From NCBI GenBank assembly GCA_947176895.1, contig CAMWSK010000010.1, forward strand, positions 1 through 64,000: a stretch of 64,000 nucleotides of DNA, in the 5' to 3' direction. Numbering within the stretch: the first letter of the stretch is position 1; the number at the start of each line of letters is the position of its first letter. The notes under the pieces were generated by a model. It had not been told where the DNA came from, did no database searches, and saw nothing but the letters and a program-made list of their open reading frames with translations. Below, one piece after another: positions 34,451 to 44,344 of the stretch. This DNA is from an uncultured Prevotellaceae bacterium (GTDB lineage Bacteria > Bacteroidota > Bacteroidia > Bacteroidales > Bacteroidaceae). Both the position numbers and the translations under genes were made by a program.

Positions 34451-37400
34451 ATGATGACCAAACAAATTGACTGCTTCCTTAGCGAACAGGCTCAAGAAAG
34501 CATCGACATGCTTTGGCAGGAACCTTTGGTGAATGCCGTATATGCTATCCCCGAACCTCCTACAAGCACACGTCGGCTGCAAGCCATCGCCCGGCAGGCC
34601 AAGGCTCCCTATACACTTATCTACACCAAAGAATGGATGCTCCGGCTGGGCTATCACGCTTTGGAGCGTATGCTGACCATCGCCAGCGACACCGATGCCT
34701 CACTTCTCTATGCCGACCACTACATACAGACCGAGAGAGGTGTCAAGCCCATGCCGCTTATCGACTATCAGCCGGGGTCCATTCGCGATGACTTCAGCAT
34801 GGGTAGCCTGTTGCTCGTGAAGACCGGTCTTCTGCAAGAATATTTCCGACAAGAGCATCTACACTACTACCGCCATGCCGGTCTCTACGACCTGCGTCTC
34901 TTCCTCAGCAGACAAACCTTGCCCGTGCATGCCTGCGAATATCTTTATACGGAGGTGGAAACTGACTTACGCAAAAGCGGGGAAAAGCAGTTTGACTATG
35001 TAGACCCTCGCAATCGTGCCCGACAGATAGAGATGGAGCGTGCCGCCACACGCCATCTGCGTGCCATCAACGCCTATCTCTCGGCCAGCGAGTTCAGCGA
35101 CATCACGTTAGAAGACAAATGGGACGGCCCCGAAGCCTCTGTCGTCATACCTGTAAGAAACCGTGAACGGACAATAGAGGATGCCGTGCGGAGTGCCTGC
35201 ACACAGCAGACCACATTTCCCTTCAACGTGCTGGTGGTGGACAATGGCAGCACCGATGGTACCACAAACATTCTAAAGAGACTGACACAAGAGTTTCCCA
35301 ACCTGATACATATCCTGCCCAAACGTAACGATCTGGGCATCGGAGGTTGCTGGAATCTGGCCGTCCACCACGAGCAGTGCGGCAAGTTTTCCGTACAACT
35401 GGACTCTGATGACCTTTACAGCGGCCCCGACACCTTGCAACGTATCGTGGACAAGTTTTACGAAGAGAACGCTGCCATGGTCATCGGTTCCTATCGCATG
35501 TGCAACTTCCAGTTGGAGACACTTCCTCCGGGACTCATAGACCACCGCGAATGGACACCCTCCAACGGGCGAAACAACGCTTTGCGCATCAACGGGCTGG
35601 GTGCTCCCCGCGCGTTCTACACACCCATGTTGCGCAAGATTCAGATTCCCAACACCAGCTATGGCGAGGACTATGCCTTGGGGTTGATGCTCAGCCGCAA
35701 CTTCCGTATCGGACGCATCTATGACGAACTTTATCTCTGCCGCCGATGGGAGGGTAACAGTGACGCAGCTTTGGAGGTGGATGCCGTTAACCGGTACAAC
35801 CATTACAAGGACTTCCTTCGCACCATGGAGATCCGTGCCCGTCAACAGCTTTGTGCCCGCTGGAGCCACACCGTGAACGAAGAAGAGGTGAACGCCTTCC
35901 ATGCCGGTGAGCTTTTGCAATGGCAGGAAGCAAACCGGCGTTATGAGGCACTGCAACACGTAGAAAAGAAAAAGCTACCCCTGCAGGACATCATGTTGGA
36001 AGCTCAATGGAATCCTGCACGCATCGTGAGTACAGGGGCCAAGATGGACAAGAAAACTCTTGAAGAACGTCCCTGCTTCCTATGCAACCACCATCGCCCC
36101 AAAGAGCAGCATGACCTGCCCACCGAAAAACATTACCAGATACTTGTCAACCCCTACCCCATTCTGCCGGGACACCTGACCATCATCACACGAAAACACC
36201 AGCCGCAGGCCATTTTCACCCATTTCCCCACCCTACGTAAACTGGCCTGGAATATGGACAAACACATCGTTTTCTATAATGGTCCCGTATGCGGCGCCTC
36301 ATGCCCCGACCATTGTCACTTGCAGGCAGGCCTGCGCGGCTACCTGCCTATTGAACGCGACTGGAAAATGTATGAGAGCAAGATGACCAAGCTATACCCC
36401 CTCACCGTGCAGCAGGAGCAGGAACTGGAAGAAAGCGAAACACATAGCGGTATAGGCCTCTATTTGCTGGAGTCGTGGGTTTGCCCCGTATTCGTCATCC
36501 GGTCCACTCCCGCAGGAAACGATGATATGCTCTGTCATCGTCTTTATGATGCCTTGCCCACCGTTGAAGGCGAATGGGAACCTCGGATGAATATCATTTG
36601 TTGGCGGCAGAAAGGACACGCCGGCAGGGAAGACGAACTTATCACGCTCGTCTTTCCACGCAAGAAGCACCGCCCCGACTGCTACCCCAATACAATGGTA
36701 AGCCCCGGTGCCTTAGACATGGGCGGCCTCGTCATCACCCCCCGGGAAGAAGACTATAACAAAATGACACCGGAACTGGCAAGCGCTATCCTGCAAGAAG
36801 TAACCCTTTCGCATGAGGAACTGGCCGGCATCATCGCCAAGATCAGTGAACGCGAGGAGAAAAAAGAAGCTCCCAAACCAACGTCTGCCACGAACGATCT
36901 GTTCGGCACTGAGCCGGAGGTGAAGGTGGGCATCATGAAAGCCGACACCATCAAATTCCGCCTCAACGGAGATTTCCGCCTCAAGGGCGAAACCATCTCA
37001 GGCGACCAGACCGTGACCCTGATCGACGGTGCCCTGAACTGGAACGGCAACATCTATAACCATCTCACCCTCCGTCCGCTCACGCCCGAGTCAACCTTCT
37101 CACTCCCAGAAGTCACCATCGGCAGGCAGTATCATTGGGAAAGGCGGGAGATGCAGACATTCCAGGGGATTCTTTCGTTGGAAGTGGAAGAGGAGAAGAT
37201 TGTGGCCATCAACATCCTGCCCGCAGAACAATACCTGACAAGCGTCATCAGCAGCGAGATGAATGCCACATCGTCACCGGAGTTTCTGAAAGCCAGTGCC
37301 GTCATCAGCCGCAGCTGGCTGTTGGCACAGATGCAAAAGCGCAGACAAGGCGGTCAGAACGGCTTCTTCCAATTCAAGAAGACTGATACCGAGTGCATCC

Positions 37401-38218
37401 GATGGCACGACCAAGAGGAACACTCCATATTCGATGTGTGTGCCGACGACCACTGCCAGCGCTATCAAGGCATCACGCGCATTGCCAGCCCTCGAGTGGC
37501 AGAAGCCGTTGCCCTGACACGGGGCGAGGTGCTCACGACTGATGGACAAATCTGCGACGCACGCTTTTCTAAGTGTTGCGGGGGCGTTACCAACGATTAT
37601 CGAAATTGCTGGGAGAACATTCCGCACAGCTACCTGCAACCCATACGCGATTTACCCGCCGCACATGCTACGCAATGTCCCGACCTCAGCCATGAAGAGG
37701 ACGCCCGGAAATGGATTCTCTCTTCGCCCGAGAGTGCCTGCAACACGACAGACAAGACCATATTAAACACCGTATTGAATGACTACGATCAGGAAACAAC
37801 GGATTTTTATCGCTGGCACGTGGAGTACACCCAGGCTGAACTTCGTGCCCTCTTGGAGAAACGTCTGGACATGACTTTTGGCGACGTCCTTTCCTTGGAA
37901 GCTGTAGAACGAAGCCAAAGCAGCCATATCGTCCGCCTGCGCATCGTGGGCAGCGAACGAAGCTTCACCATCGGCAAAGAACTGGAGATCCGCCGTGCAC
38001 TCAGCACCACCCATCTGCTAAGTAGCGCCTTTGTCGTGGACAGGCTTGATATACAAAACGATGTACCCGGGCGCTTCATCATCCACGGAGCCGGCTGGGG
38101 GCATGGTGTGGGCATGTGTCAGATAGGTGCGGCCGTCATGGGTGCACAAGGCTATTCCTACACAGAGATTCTCCAACATTATTATAGCGGCACTGAAATT
38201 ACAACCATCTACAAATAA
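34451..38218 (+). CDS. Three-part fusion: GT2 glycosyltransferase, DUF4922 (HIT-like) and SpoIID/LytB
   Basis: The 1255-residue protein has no signal peptide. Residues about 1-190 are a divergent GT-like region. About 192-470 form a GT2 domain ([50 protein letters not shown]). About 520-800 match DUF4922, a HIT/GalT-like phosphorylase fold with [29 protein letters not shown] and [14 protein letters not shown] (the His-x-His active-site triad type). About 900-1255 are SpoIID/LytB ([37 protein letters not shown] and [20 protein letters not shown]), a peptidoglycan lytic-transglycosylase-type domain. How a cytosol-facing GT and a cell-wall-type domain work in one unsecreted chain is unclear. A start one codon later (34454) is also possible. 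Confidence 0.82.
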   Translation: MMTKQIDCFLSEQAQESIDMLWQEPLVNAVYAIPEPPTSTRRLQAIARQAKAPYTLIYTKEWMLRLGYHALERMLTIASDTDASLLYADHYIQTERGVKPMPLIDYQPGSIRDDFSMGSLLLVKTGLLQEYFRQEHLHYYRHAGLYDLRLFLSRQTLPVHACEYLYTEVETDLRKSGEKQFDYVDPRNRARQIEMERAATRHLRAINAYLSASEFSDITLEDKWDGPEASVVIPVRNRERTIEDAVRSACTQQTTFPFNVLVVDNGSTDGTTNILKRLTQEFPNLIHILPKRNDLGIGGCWNLAVHHEQCGKFSVQLDSDDLYSGPDTLQRIVDKFYEENAAMVIGSYRMCNFQLETLPPGLIDHREWTPSNGRNNALRINGLGAPRAFYTPMLRKIQIPNTSYGEDYALGLMLSRNFRIGRIYDELYLCRRWEGNSDAALEVDAVNRYNHYKDFLRTMEIRARQQLCARWSHTVNEEEVNAFHAGELLQWQEANRRYEALQHVEKKKLPLQDIMLEAQWNPARIVSTGAKMDKKTLEERPCFLCNHHRPKEQHDLPTEKHYQILVNPYPILPGHLTIITRKHQPQAIFTHFPTLRKLAWNMDKHIVFYNGPVCGASCPDHCHLQAGLRGYLPIERDWKMYESKMTKLYPLTVQQEQELEESETHSGIGLYLLESWVCPVFVIRSTPAGNDDMLCHRLYDALPTVEGEWEPRMNIICWRQKGHAGREDELITLVFPRKKHRPDCYPNTMVSPGALDMGGLVITPREEDYNKMTPELASAILQEVTLSHEELAGIIAKISEREEKKEAPKPTSATNDLFGTEPEVKVGIMKADTIKFRLNGDFRLKGETISGDQTVTLIDGALNWNGNIYNHLTLRPLTPESTFSLPEVTIGRQYHWERREMQTFQGILSLEVEEEKIVAINILPAEQYLTSVISSEMNATSSPEFLKASAVISRSWLLAQMQKRRQGGQNGFFQFKKTDTECIRWHDQEEHSIFDVCADDHCQRYQGITRIASPRVAEAVALTRGEVLTTDGQICDARFSKCCGGVTNDYRNCWENIPHSYLQPIRDLPAAHATQCPDLSHEEDARKWILSSPESACNTTDKTILNTVLNDYDQETTDFYRWHVEYTQAELRALLEKRLDMTFGDVLSLEAVERSQSSHIVRLRIVGSERSFTIGKELEIRRALSTTHLLSSAFVVDRLDIQNDVPGRFIIHGAGWGHGVGMCQIGAAVMGAQGYSYTEILQHYYSGTEITTIYK

Positions 38219-38234
38219 CACAAAGAATCATATT

Positions 38235-40403
38235 ATGACCGAACGACTTTTCCTGACGACCATAGCCGCGTGTGCGTCGTTGACGGTGCCTGCCAAAGAC
38301 ATTCTTGTCAACACGCCCAATACATCCCTGTTGCTGAAAGCGGAGGGAGGCCAGCCACTGCATATCAGTTATTATGGCGAACGTATTGATGACATCAATC
38401 AAGTCTACGCGGCCTACAGCCTTTGGGAACCGGCCTATCCGGCCTTTGCGGGCGGAGGCAGCAATTCCTATGCCCTCAGCGTAAAGCACGCGGATGGCAA
38501 CATGAGTACCGAACTAATCTATCTCGAAGACAAACAGACAACAGAGGCAAACTCCACACTTTACATCATCAGTATGAAGGACAAGGCCTATGACTTGCTG
38601 GTGGACGTATGTTACCGTGCCTACAACAACAGCGATGTGATAGAGACCTGGACCGAAATACATAATCAGGAGAAAAAGCCTGTCACCCTGCTGAAATATG
38701 CCAGCGGATTCCTGCCGTTGCGCCGTGGAAATGCCTGGGTAAGCCACCAGCATGGCACATGGGGTGCGGAGGCATATATCTATGAAGAGCCTTTGCAAAA
38801 CGGTATGTTCGAGGTATGCGAGTCCAATGGTGCCCGCAATGCTTTCTCCAGTCGTGCCAACATCATGATATCACTGGACGGCAAGCCTCGCGAAAACGAG
38901 GGGCGCGTGGTAGGTGCCGTACTCTGTTGGAGTGGTCCCTACCGTTTCTCCATAGACACGCCCGACCAGAGCGAACACCATCTGACCGTAGGTATCAACG
39001 AGGCCAATTCTGCCTATACGCTGAAAAAAGGCGAATCCTTCACCACACCGCCATTGGCCCTCTCCTACAGCACCGAGGGTATGGGCGGCGTGAGCCGCAG
39101 CTACCACCGCTGGGCACGCCTCAACAACAAGGTGCACAACGGCACTGCAACCCGCAAGATTCTGTTGAACAGCTGGGAGGGAGTCTATCTCAACGTCAGC
39201 CAAGACGGTATGGAAAAGATGATGGACGGCATCCGTGACCTGGGAGGTGAACTCTTTGTAATGGACGACGGTTGGTTTGGGAACAAATACCGCCGAACCC
39301 GCGACAATTGTGCCTTGGGCGACTGGGTGACCGACACCCTTAAACTGCCCCACGGCATCCCCGCCTTAGAGAAAGCCGCTACGGAACGTGGACTGAAATG
39401 GGGTATATGGATAGAACCGGAGATGACCAACACCCAGAGCGAACTATACGAGACGCATCCGGATTGGGTTATCTGCCACCCCAACCGCACTCCCGTGACC
39501 GGCCGCGGAGGCACACAGCTGATACTGGACATGAGCAACCCGAAGGTACAGGACTTCGTATTCGATGTGGTAGACAGACTGATGAAGGAGACTCCCAACA
39601 CATACTACATGAAGTGGGATGCCAATTTCGACATCGCCAATTTCGGTTCCCATCACCTCACCGCCGACAACCAAAGCCATTTGTATGTCGACTACCATCG
39701 TGGCCTGACTAAAACCTTGGAACGCATACGCGCCAAGTATCCCGACCTCGTTCTCCAATGCTGTGCTTCCGGCGGAGGACGCGTAAACTATGGTCTGATG
39801 CCGTTCTTCGATGAGTTCTGGGTAAGCGACAACACCGATGCACAGCAGCGCCTTTTCATACAATGGGGCACCAGCATGTTCTTCCCCTCCTGCGCCATGG
39901 CCCAACACGTGAGCGCATCACCCAACCACCAGACCGGGCGCGTCATCCCTCTGAAATTCCGTTTCGATGTGGCCATGACCGGACGCCTGGGCATGGAGAT
40001 GAAACCCGAAGACCTCACGGAAAAGGAACTGGCCTATGCCAAGAACGCCGTGGCCACATACAAGGAAATCCGCCCCATCATCCAACAGGGTAACCAATAC
40101 CGCATACTGTCTCCCTATGACAAGACGGGCTATGCCTCGGAACTATATATCACCGACGACAAGTCCGAGGCCGTATTCTTTGCCTACAAGTTCGAGCATT
40201 ATCTCAACCAGGCACGCCCGCGTTTCCTTTTCGCTGGTCTCAACCCAGATGCCACATACCGTCTGACGGAACTTTGCCGCAACGGCAATGCCGATCATTG
40301 GGAAGGGCATACATTCACGGGAAAGTTCCTGATGCAACAGGGTGTGGAAATAGCCCTGAACGGCTTGTTCGCCTCCAAGGTCATACGTCTGACAAAACAA
40401 TAA
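38235..40403 (+). CDS. Exported GH36 alpha-galactosidase
   Basis: The 722-residue protein has a short Sec signal (LFLTTIAACASLTVPA). It shows the GH36 layout: an N-terminal beta-supersandwich (about residues 25-300), then a TIM barrel with LNSWEGVYLN, FVMDDGWFG, KWGIWIEPEMTN and YYMKWDANFDI (nucleophile Asp), and FWVSDNTDAQQRLFIQWGTSMFFP (acid/base Asp). A C-terminal beta domain follows. It releases alpha-1,6-galactose from melibiose- or raffinose-like sugars and galactomannans, here probably in the periplasm. It starts 16 bases after the fusion gene. Confidence 0.92.
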   Translation: MTERLFLTTIAACASLTVPAKDILVNTPNTSLLLKAEGGQPLHISYYGERIDDINQVYAAYSLWEPAYPAFAGGGSNSYALSVKHADGNMSTELIYLEDKQTTEANSTLYIISMKDKAYDLLVDVCYRAYNNSDVIETWTEIHNQEKKPVTLLKYASGFLPLRRGNAWVSHQHGTWGAEAYIYEEPLQNGMFEVCESNGARNAFSSRANIMISLDGKPRENEGRVVGAVLCWSGPYRFSIDTPDQSEHHLTVGINEANSAYTLKKGESFTTPPLALSYSTEGMGGVSRSYHRWARLNNKVHNGTATRKILLNSWEGVYLNVSQDGMEKMMDGIRDLGGELFVMDDGWFGNKYRRTRDNCALGDWVTDTLKLPHGIPALEKAATERGLKWGIWIEPEMTNTQSELYETHPDWVICHPNRTPVTGRGGTQLILDMSNPKVQDFVFDVVDRLMKETPNTYYMKWDANFDIANFGSHHLTADNQSHLYVDYHRGLTKTLERIRAKYPDLVLQCCASGGGRVNYGLMPFFDEFWVSDNTDAQQRLFIQWGTSMFFPSCAMAQHVSASPNHQTGRVIPLKFRFDVAMTGRLGMEMKPEDLTEKELAYAKNAVATYKEIRPIIQQGNQYRILSPYDKTGYASELYITDDKSEAVFFAYKFEHYLNQARPRFLFAGLNPDATYRLTELCRNGNADHWEGHTFTGKFLMQQGVEIALNGLFASKVIRLTKQ

Positions 40404-40426
40404 CCCCCACGAAGCACACTATACAC

Positions 40427-40477
40427 ATAGTTTTTCAGCCGGAATCGGGCTTTGACCTGATTCCGGCTGAAAACTAT
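40427..40477. terminator. Hairpin between GH36 gene and mmcQ
   Basis: ATAGTTTTTCAGCCGGAATC (40427-40446) pairs with 40459-40477 apart from one bulged T. It covers the stop codon of the convergent gene and can serve both directions. Confidence 0.72.
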
Positions 40478-40869
40478 ATTTCTTCTTCCACATCCTTTAC
40501 CCCATGGCGTTCCGCATCGTCCAGCAATTGAAGTCTTAGCGCCTTGGGGGTGACATTCTTGCGAATCACAGTCAAATAGGAATGACGTATCTCGCGCATC
40601 ACGATTCCATCGGGAAGCATGGGAAAACAGAGATTGTTCCAATGCCGCTTGTTGAAATGCCACGCAGGTGTGATGGCAGGACTGGCATCACGAAGCATCA
40701 CCGCACGGTCGGGATCACACTTCACCGTCACATTATCGGGATTGTCCAGATTCAAAACGGCAAACCACTTGTCCCCGATTCTGTACACCACAATCGGGTC
40801 ATCAAAAGGTTCCGTCTCCGCCACATTGGGCAAAGACAGGATATATTCTCGCAACTCTTCAATATTCAT
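40474..40869 (-). CDS. MmcQ/YjbR family protein
   Basis: The 131-residue protein starts MNIEELREYILSLPNVAETEPFDDPIVVYRIGDKWFAVLNLD and continues VTVKCDPDRAVMLRDASPAITPAWHFNKRHWNNLCF. This matches the CyaY-like-fold YjbR family, with the helix start, FG/VYRIGDKxFA strand, and HMNKxHW motif (HFNKRHW here). The function is uncertain and DNA binding has been proposed. It begins 4 bases after alkD on the same strand, so the two form an operon. Confidence 0.87.
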   Translation of the reverse strand: MNIEELREYILSLPNVAETEPFDDPIVVYRIGDKWFAVLNLDNPDNVTVKCDPDRAVMLRDASPAITPAWHFNKRHWNNLCFPMLPDGIVMREIRHSYLTVIRKNVTPKALRLQLLDDAERHGVKDVEEEI

Positions 40870-40873
40870 AACA

Positions 40874-41635
40874 TCAGCTCTTTCGCATAAGCCAATACCT
40901 CCGGTCAGCCTCATCCATGCGTTCGATGGCATAGCGCAACGTTGTGCGCGGCATCCGGGCATAGTTTTCTTCAAGGAAAGACGCTAACGTCCGCTCGTCC
41001 TTCTTCCCCACTTCGCGAAGCATCCAGCCCGTAGCCTTGTGAATCAGGTCATGAGGATGAGACAGGAATTTCGCAGCGATACGCAACGTGTCATCAAACC
41101 GCCCCTCCTTAATCAGACGAAGCGTAGTGACGATGGCGATACGTTGTTCCCACAAATTGGAACTACAGGCCAGTTGGTCAAGGATGTCGCGGGAAGGAAG
41201 ACCGCCATCGGATTGGGGATGCAGAAGCCACTCACCCAGGATTTTCGGGCAGGAGAGGTCCACCAAGTCCCAGTTATTGGCCTGCCGGGCATGTCTGAGA
41301 TAGAAGGCGGCCAGTTCGTCGCGCCGTTCGGCACCCCTCACAGGGATGTCGTTTCTTCTCGGCAGAGCCGCCTTCATCTCCTCCACAAGCAGGAGAAATC
41401 CGCATAAGCGTGCCTCATGCCATTCACTATAAAGCAACTTCTCAATCTCCCCCAGCGGTACATCATGCCCGGCAGCCTTCACAATCATCCGGGTCTGAGG
41501 CACCTTAAGTCCAAGAAACCTGTCGCCATAGCCATATTCCCCCACACCGCACTTGAAGAAGCGCATCAAATGTCCGGCCTGAGAAACATCCTTCATAGCC
41601 GTCAACTCTTCCAAAATCTCCATTGACGTTACCAT
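40874..41635 (-). CDS. AlkD-family DNA alkylation repair protein
   Basis: The 253-residue protein consists of HEAT-like helical repeats with the AlkD signature pattern: YGYGDRFLGLKVPQTRMIVK, NNWDLVDLSCPKILGEWL, SNLWEQRIAIVTTLRLIKEG, PHDLIHKATGWMLREVGKKDERTLASFL and PRTTLRYAIERMDEADRRYWL. AlkD enzymes excise N3- and N7-alkylated bases. The Trp and Asp of NNWDLVD and the Arg of WEQRIAIV match active residues of the family. The ATG at 41635 (or 41623) follows a promoter box at 41691-41698. A 62-base part of this gene (41066-41127) recurs, diverged, at 43691-43752. Confidence 0.9.
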   Translation of the reverse strand: MVTSMEILEELTAMKDVSQAGHLMRFFKCGVGEYGYGDRFLGLKVPQTRMIVKAAGHDVPLGEIEKLLYSEWHEARLCGFLLLVEEMKAALPRRNDIPVRGAERRDELAAFYLRHARQANNWDLVDLSCPKILGEWLLHPQSDGGLPSRDILDQLACSSNLWEQRIAIVTTLRLIKEGRFDDTLRIAAKFLSHPHDLIHKATGWMLREVGKKDERTLASFLEENYARMPRTTLRYAIERMDEADRRYWLMRKS

Positions 41636-41690
41636 AACTTCGTCTTTAAAATGCCAATCAATCACATCGGATGGTAAAGAAATTCGCAAG

Positions 41691-41698
41691 CAAAGGTA
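41691..41698 (-). promoter_or_regulatory. -7 promoter box of the alkD-mmcQ operon
   Basis: The minus strand reads TACCTTTG, about 50 bases before the start codon. Confidence 0.5.
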
Positions 41699-41840
41699 AG
41701 CAATTTGTATCGCACCCACAAACGATATTCTTGCGGAACGCATCAATAAGAACGTGGGGGCGATGAAATATAACAAGACAAGCCGCGTATGTTCTATGCC
41801 GTTTGTGAAGCCTTCAAAAGCAGTGTGGATGTTTGGGGAA

Positions 41841-41898
41841 ATACATGTTCATCTTTTTGAAAAACATGCTCATGTTTTTCAAAAAGATGAACATGTAT
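41841..41898. repeat. Perfect 28-base inverted repeat made of three palindromic units
   Basis: Bases 41841-41868 are perfectly complementary to 41871-41898, with CT between. It can also be read as three units at 21-base period (starts 41841, 41862, 41883): ATACATGTTCATCTTT, AAACATGCTCATGTTT and AAAGATGAACATGTAT. Units 1 and 3 are exact complements. A T run follows at 41906-41912. It belongs to the same family as 27229-27310 and 53526-53606. Confidence 0.93.
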
Positions 41899-41983
41899 TC
41901 GAGGACTTTTTTTGAGGGGGGCTGAAAATTCCACAAACAATTAAAAATCATCGAACTCTCGTTAATAATATCATAAAAAAACG

Positions 41984-41991
41984 TAACTTTG
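41984..41991 (+). promoter_or_regulatory. -7 promoter box of the FrhB-like/pyruvyl transferase pair
   Basis: TAACTTTG, 79 bases before the ATG at 42070. No clear -33 box. Confidence 0.45.
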
Positions 41992-42069
41992 TCTTTGAGC
42001 CAATCAAAATCAAAGACCGTTTGTCAAACGTTTGCCTACGGGCAACGACTTCCACAAGCACTCAGATAT

Positions 42070-42567
42070 ATGATACAGACCACAGATAAGAAAAACTGCT
42101 GCGGCTGCAGTGCCTGTGCATCTATCTGCCCCAAGCACTGCATCATAGCCGACTTCCGGGGTATCAAAAAGGTTATTCCCGAAATGAATGACGATAAAGG
42201 TACGAGCCTGGTGCTGATAAACACAGAAAGAGGAAGCAAAGCATTGGACTGGGACAATCTTTCATGTAAAGAGACGTCAGCTGCATTGGCACTCAAACAC
42301 AATCCATCTTATTACCAATCTGTTAACGCTCATCCCAAACGCAATAGATTCTTTACGCACTTAGATGGGACCGGCAGTGTGGTAAGCCTGATTGATGATT
42401 GTCTCCGTCCGACTTTTATCAAACGCCTGAAAAAGTACTGTTCCATCTGTAAGCTGTTTCGGTGGGATACCAAACAGGACTTGACTCCAACACCTTCATT
42501 GCCAGAAAGCAGGTCCGTCACGCATATCACATTCCGCGACAAAAAAACAAGGTTGGAAGTCATATAG
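42070..42567 (+). pseudogene. FrhB-like iron-sulfur protein with a large internal deletion
   Basis: The open frame of 165 codons begins MIQTTDKKNCCGCSACASICPKHCI, the first [4Fe-4S] motif of coenzyme F420 hydrogenase beta-subunit-like proteins often paired with polysaccharide pyruvyl transferases. Directly afterwards it continues ADFRGIKKVIPEMNDDKGTSLVLINTERG and a KHNPSYYQSVNAHPKRNRFF block, which belong near the C-terminus of those roughly 400-residue proteins. The second Fe-S motif and the flavin-binding middle are missing, and the frame is kept. It is probably a non-functional remnant. It is followed 27 bases later by its usual partner gene. Confidence 0.68.
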
Positions 42568-42594
42568 GTTGCAAATCAAATTAAAAGGAAAAGT

Positions 42595-43704
42595 ATGAGA
42601 CTTGGAATTGTAACACAACCGCTGTCGCAGAACTACGGCGGAATACTGCAGAACTATGCCTTACAGCAAATGCTTAAGCGCATGGGACATGAACCGATTA
42701 CGATTGACTGGCAAAGCAAAACACCATTGTGGACTTATCTGTTGCGCACCGTCAAAAACACATTGTTTTTCTGTATTCCGGGGATAAAAAGCAAATTTGC
42801 ACCCTGGCCGAAGATAAAGCCGAAAAACAAACTGATTGCTCCGTTTATAGATACACATATCCATCTGACAGACGAAGTGACAAGATACAATCGGAAATTG
42901 GTGGACAGATATCAGCTGGACGGTTTGATTGCAGGAAGCGATCAAGTGTGGCGTCCGAAGTATAATCATCATCGCCTATATGATTGCTATCTGCAATTTG
43001 CAAAGGGAAAAAAGATTTTTAGGATGGCCTATGCCGCCTCCTTTGGCGTTGATTACTGGGAGTATTCCAAGAGGAAGACCGCCCGATGCAAGAAGTTGAT
43101 ACGTATGTTCGATGCGGTTTCCGTTCGTGAACACAGCGGGATAGAGTTGTGTGCATCCCATCTGGACTGCAAAGCAATCGAGGTGCTCGACCCCACCTTG
43201 CTTCTCTCGGCCGAGGACTACACAACGTTGTGTGTTGATATACCCAAACCCCAAGAAGCCTTTTTGGCGGCCTACCTGCTTGATGCGGACGAGGAGAAAC
43301 GGCGAATGGTCGAGGAAATCGCTTCTCGGCACCGGTTATCCGTGCATTATGTTTCTGCGGATAACGACATAAGTCTACGAGTGGAGGAATGGCTGGCTTT
43401 GTTTCGCGATGCGAATCTTGTAGTTACCGACTCTTTCCACGGAACGGTATTCTCGATTATCAATCATACGGATTTCATTTCCATTCCGAACCCAAACAGA
43501 GGTGCAAGTCGTTTCGAGTCATTGCTGTCCAAATTCGACCTGTCCAACCGTTTGATTCGCAATCCGGAAAAGATGACAGACCTTCCCCCTATCGATTGGA
43601 AACACGTGGACGAACTAAAGCGACAATGGCAAAAGCACAGTGTTGATTTCTTGGCCATACTGTCCGACACCGCGACATACAAGCGAAGACGAATTTCGCA
43701 GTAA
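42595..43704 (+). CDS. Polysaccharide pyruvyl transferase family protein (WcaK-like)
   Basis: The 369-residue protein starts MRLGIVTQPLSQNYGGILQNYALQQML and has LDGLIAGSDQVWRPKYN, RMAYAASFGVDYW, DAVSVREHSGIEL, and DANLVVTDSFHGTVFSIINH. These are the motifs of the CsaB/WcaK-type pyruvyl transferase family that decorates surface polysaccharides with pyruvate ketals from phosphoenolpyruvate. The last codons (RRISQ and stop) are supplied by a 62-base segment that is antisense alkD sequence, so the native C-terminus was probably replaced during insertion. The partner FrhB-like gene is broken, so function is doubtful. Confidence 0.8.
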   Translation: MRLGIVTQPLSQNYGGILQNYALQQMLKRMGHEPITIDWQSKTPLWTYLLRTVKNTLFFCIPGIKSKFAPWPKIKPKNKLIAPFIDTHIHLTDEVTRYNRKLVDRYQLDGLIAGSDQVWRPKYNHHRLYDCYLQFAKGKKIFRMAYAASFGVDYWEYSKRKTARCKKLIRMFDAVSVREHSGIELCASHLDCKAIEVLDPTLLLSAEDYTTLCVDIPKPQEAFLAAYLLDADEEKRRMVEEIASRHRLSVHYVSADNDISLRVEEWLALFRDANLVVTDSFHGTVFSIINHTDFISIPNPNRGASRFESLLSKFDLSNRLIRNPEKMTDLPPIDWKHVDELKRQWQKHSVDFLAILSDTATYKRRRISQ

Positions 43705-43752
43705 TACGCAACGTGCCACCGAACCGGCCTTCCTTAATCAGACGAAGCGTAG
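43691..43752 (-). pseudogene. Diverged fragment of an alkD gene
   Basis: These 62 bases match 41066-41127 of the intact alkD with seven differences. On the minus strand they read TLRLIKEGRFGGTLRITAKF against TLRLIKEGRFDDTLRIAAKF in the intact protein. The fragment has the same orientation as the intact gene and forms the right edge of the FrhB/pyruvyl transferase segment. Confidence 0.85.
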
Positions 43753-43877
43753 AGGCATTTCAAACTTTTTCTGCCTTTGACATGGTCGAATTGCGGTGAT
43801 AACAATGCGTTCTGCAAATTTGTCCTCGGTGAGCATAGTAATTATTTAGGACTTTAGGGCAATGCTCCCATTAAAAC

Positions 43878-43918
43878 AGCAAGTCCTAACTTCAGATTTA
43901 CTAAAGTTAGGGCTTGCT
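43878..43918 (-). terminator. Terminator of ssrA
   Basis: On the minus strand AGCAAGCCCTAACTT pairs with AAGTTAGGACTTGCT (one mismatch), followed by GTTTTAA. It begins 5 bases after the tmRNA 3' end. Confidence 0.8.
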
Positions 43919-43922
43919 GATG

Positions 43923-44320
43923 TGGAGCCGGAGGGGATTGAACCCTCGTCCATACAGGGACATCCTGCGCTTTCTACATGCTTATTCCGGACTTCGTTTT
44001 CGTGCGGCGGCAAGACCCGAACCACCAACCGACGCCTTATCCTCTAAATTTTCGCCACAGGCACGAGGCTGCCCAAGGCTATCTCCGAGTTTCCAGTGCC
44101 TCTGTACCCAAGCGCTTCGGAGCAAGAGTGCTTGGAGAGACATCCCGTTCCAACCCCTTGGGTCGGAATTAAGCCGAATCTACTGTACTTCGATTAAGCA
44201 GCGAGAGCGTAATTGTTTTCGCCAGTTAAACTTTGTCAGTCATTGATTATAGAGAGCGGCCAACAACTCTCTGCATGCTTACGCAACACATCATCCTGCT
44301 GTCAAATCCATGTCGACCCC
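43923..44320 (-). ncRNA. ssrA: Transfer-messenger RNA
   Basis: On the minus strand the RNA begins GGGGTCGACATGGATTTGAC and ends GTTCAATCCCCTCCGGCTCCA, the tRNA-like T-arm and acceptor stem (GGGGUCG/CGGCUCC). The tag frame GGC GAA AAC AAT TAC GCT CTC GCT GCT TAA encodes GENNYALAA, the type found in Bacteroides and Prevotella. The RNA is 398 bases. The 3' CCA is not fully encoded and would be added. It rescues stalled ribosomes and marks the unfinished peptides for proteolysis. Short open frames across it are chance. Confidence 0.96.
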
Positions 44321-44344
44321 GGTTTTTTGTTGCATTAACAGACG

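Noticed and set aside
43862-44246. Short plus-strand open frames across 43.9-44.2 kb
   Set aside because: They fall on the tmRNA gene, whose tRNA-like ends and tag sequence explain the region.
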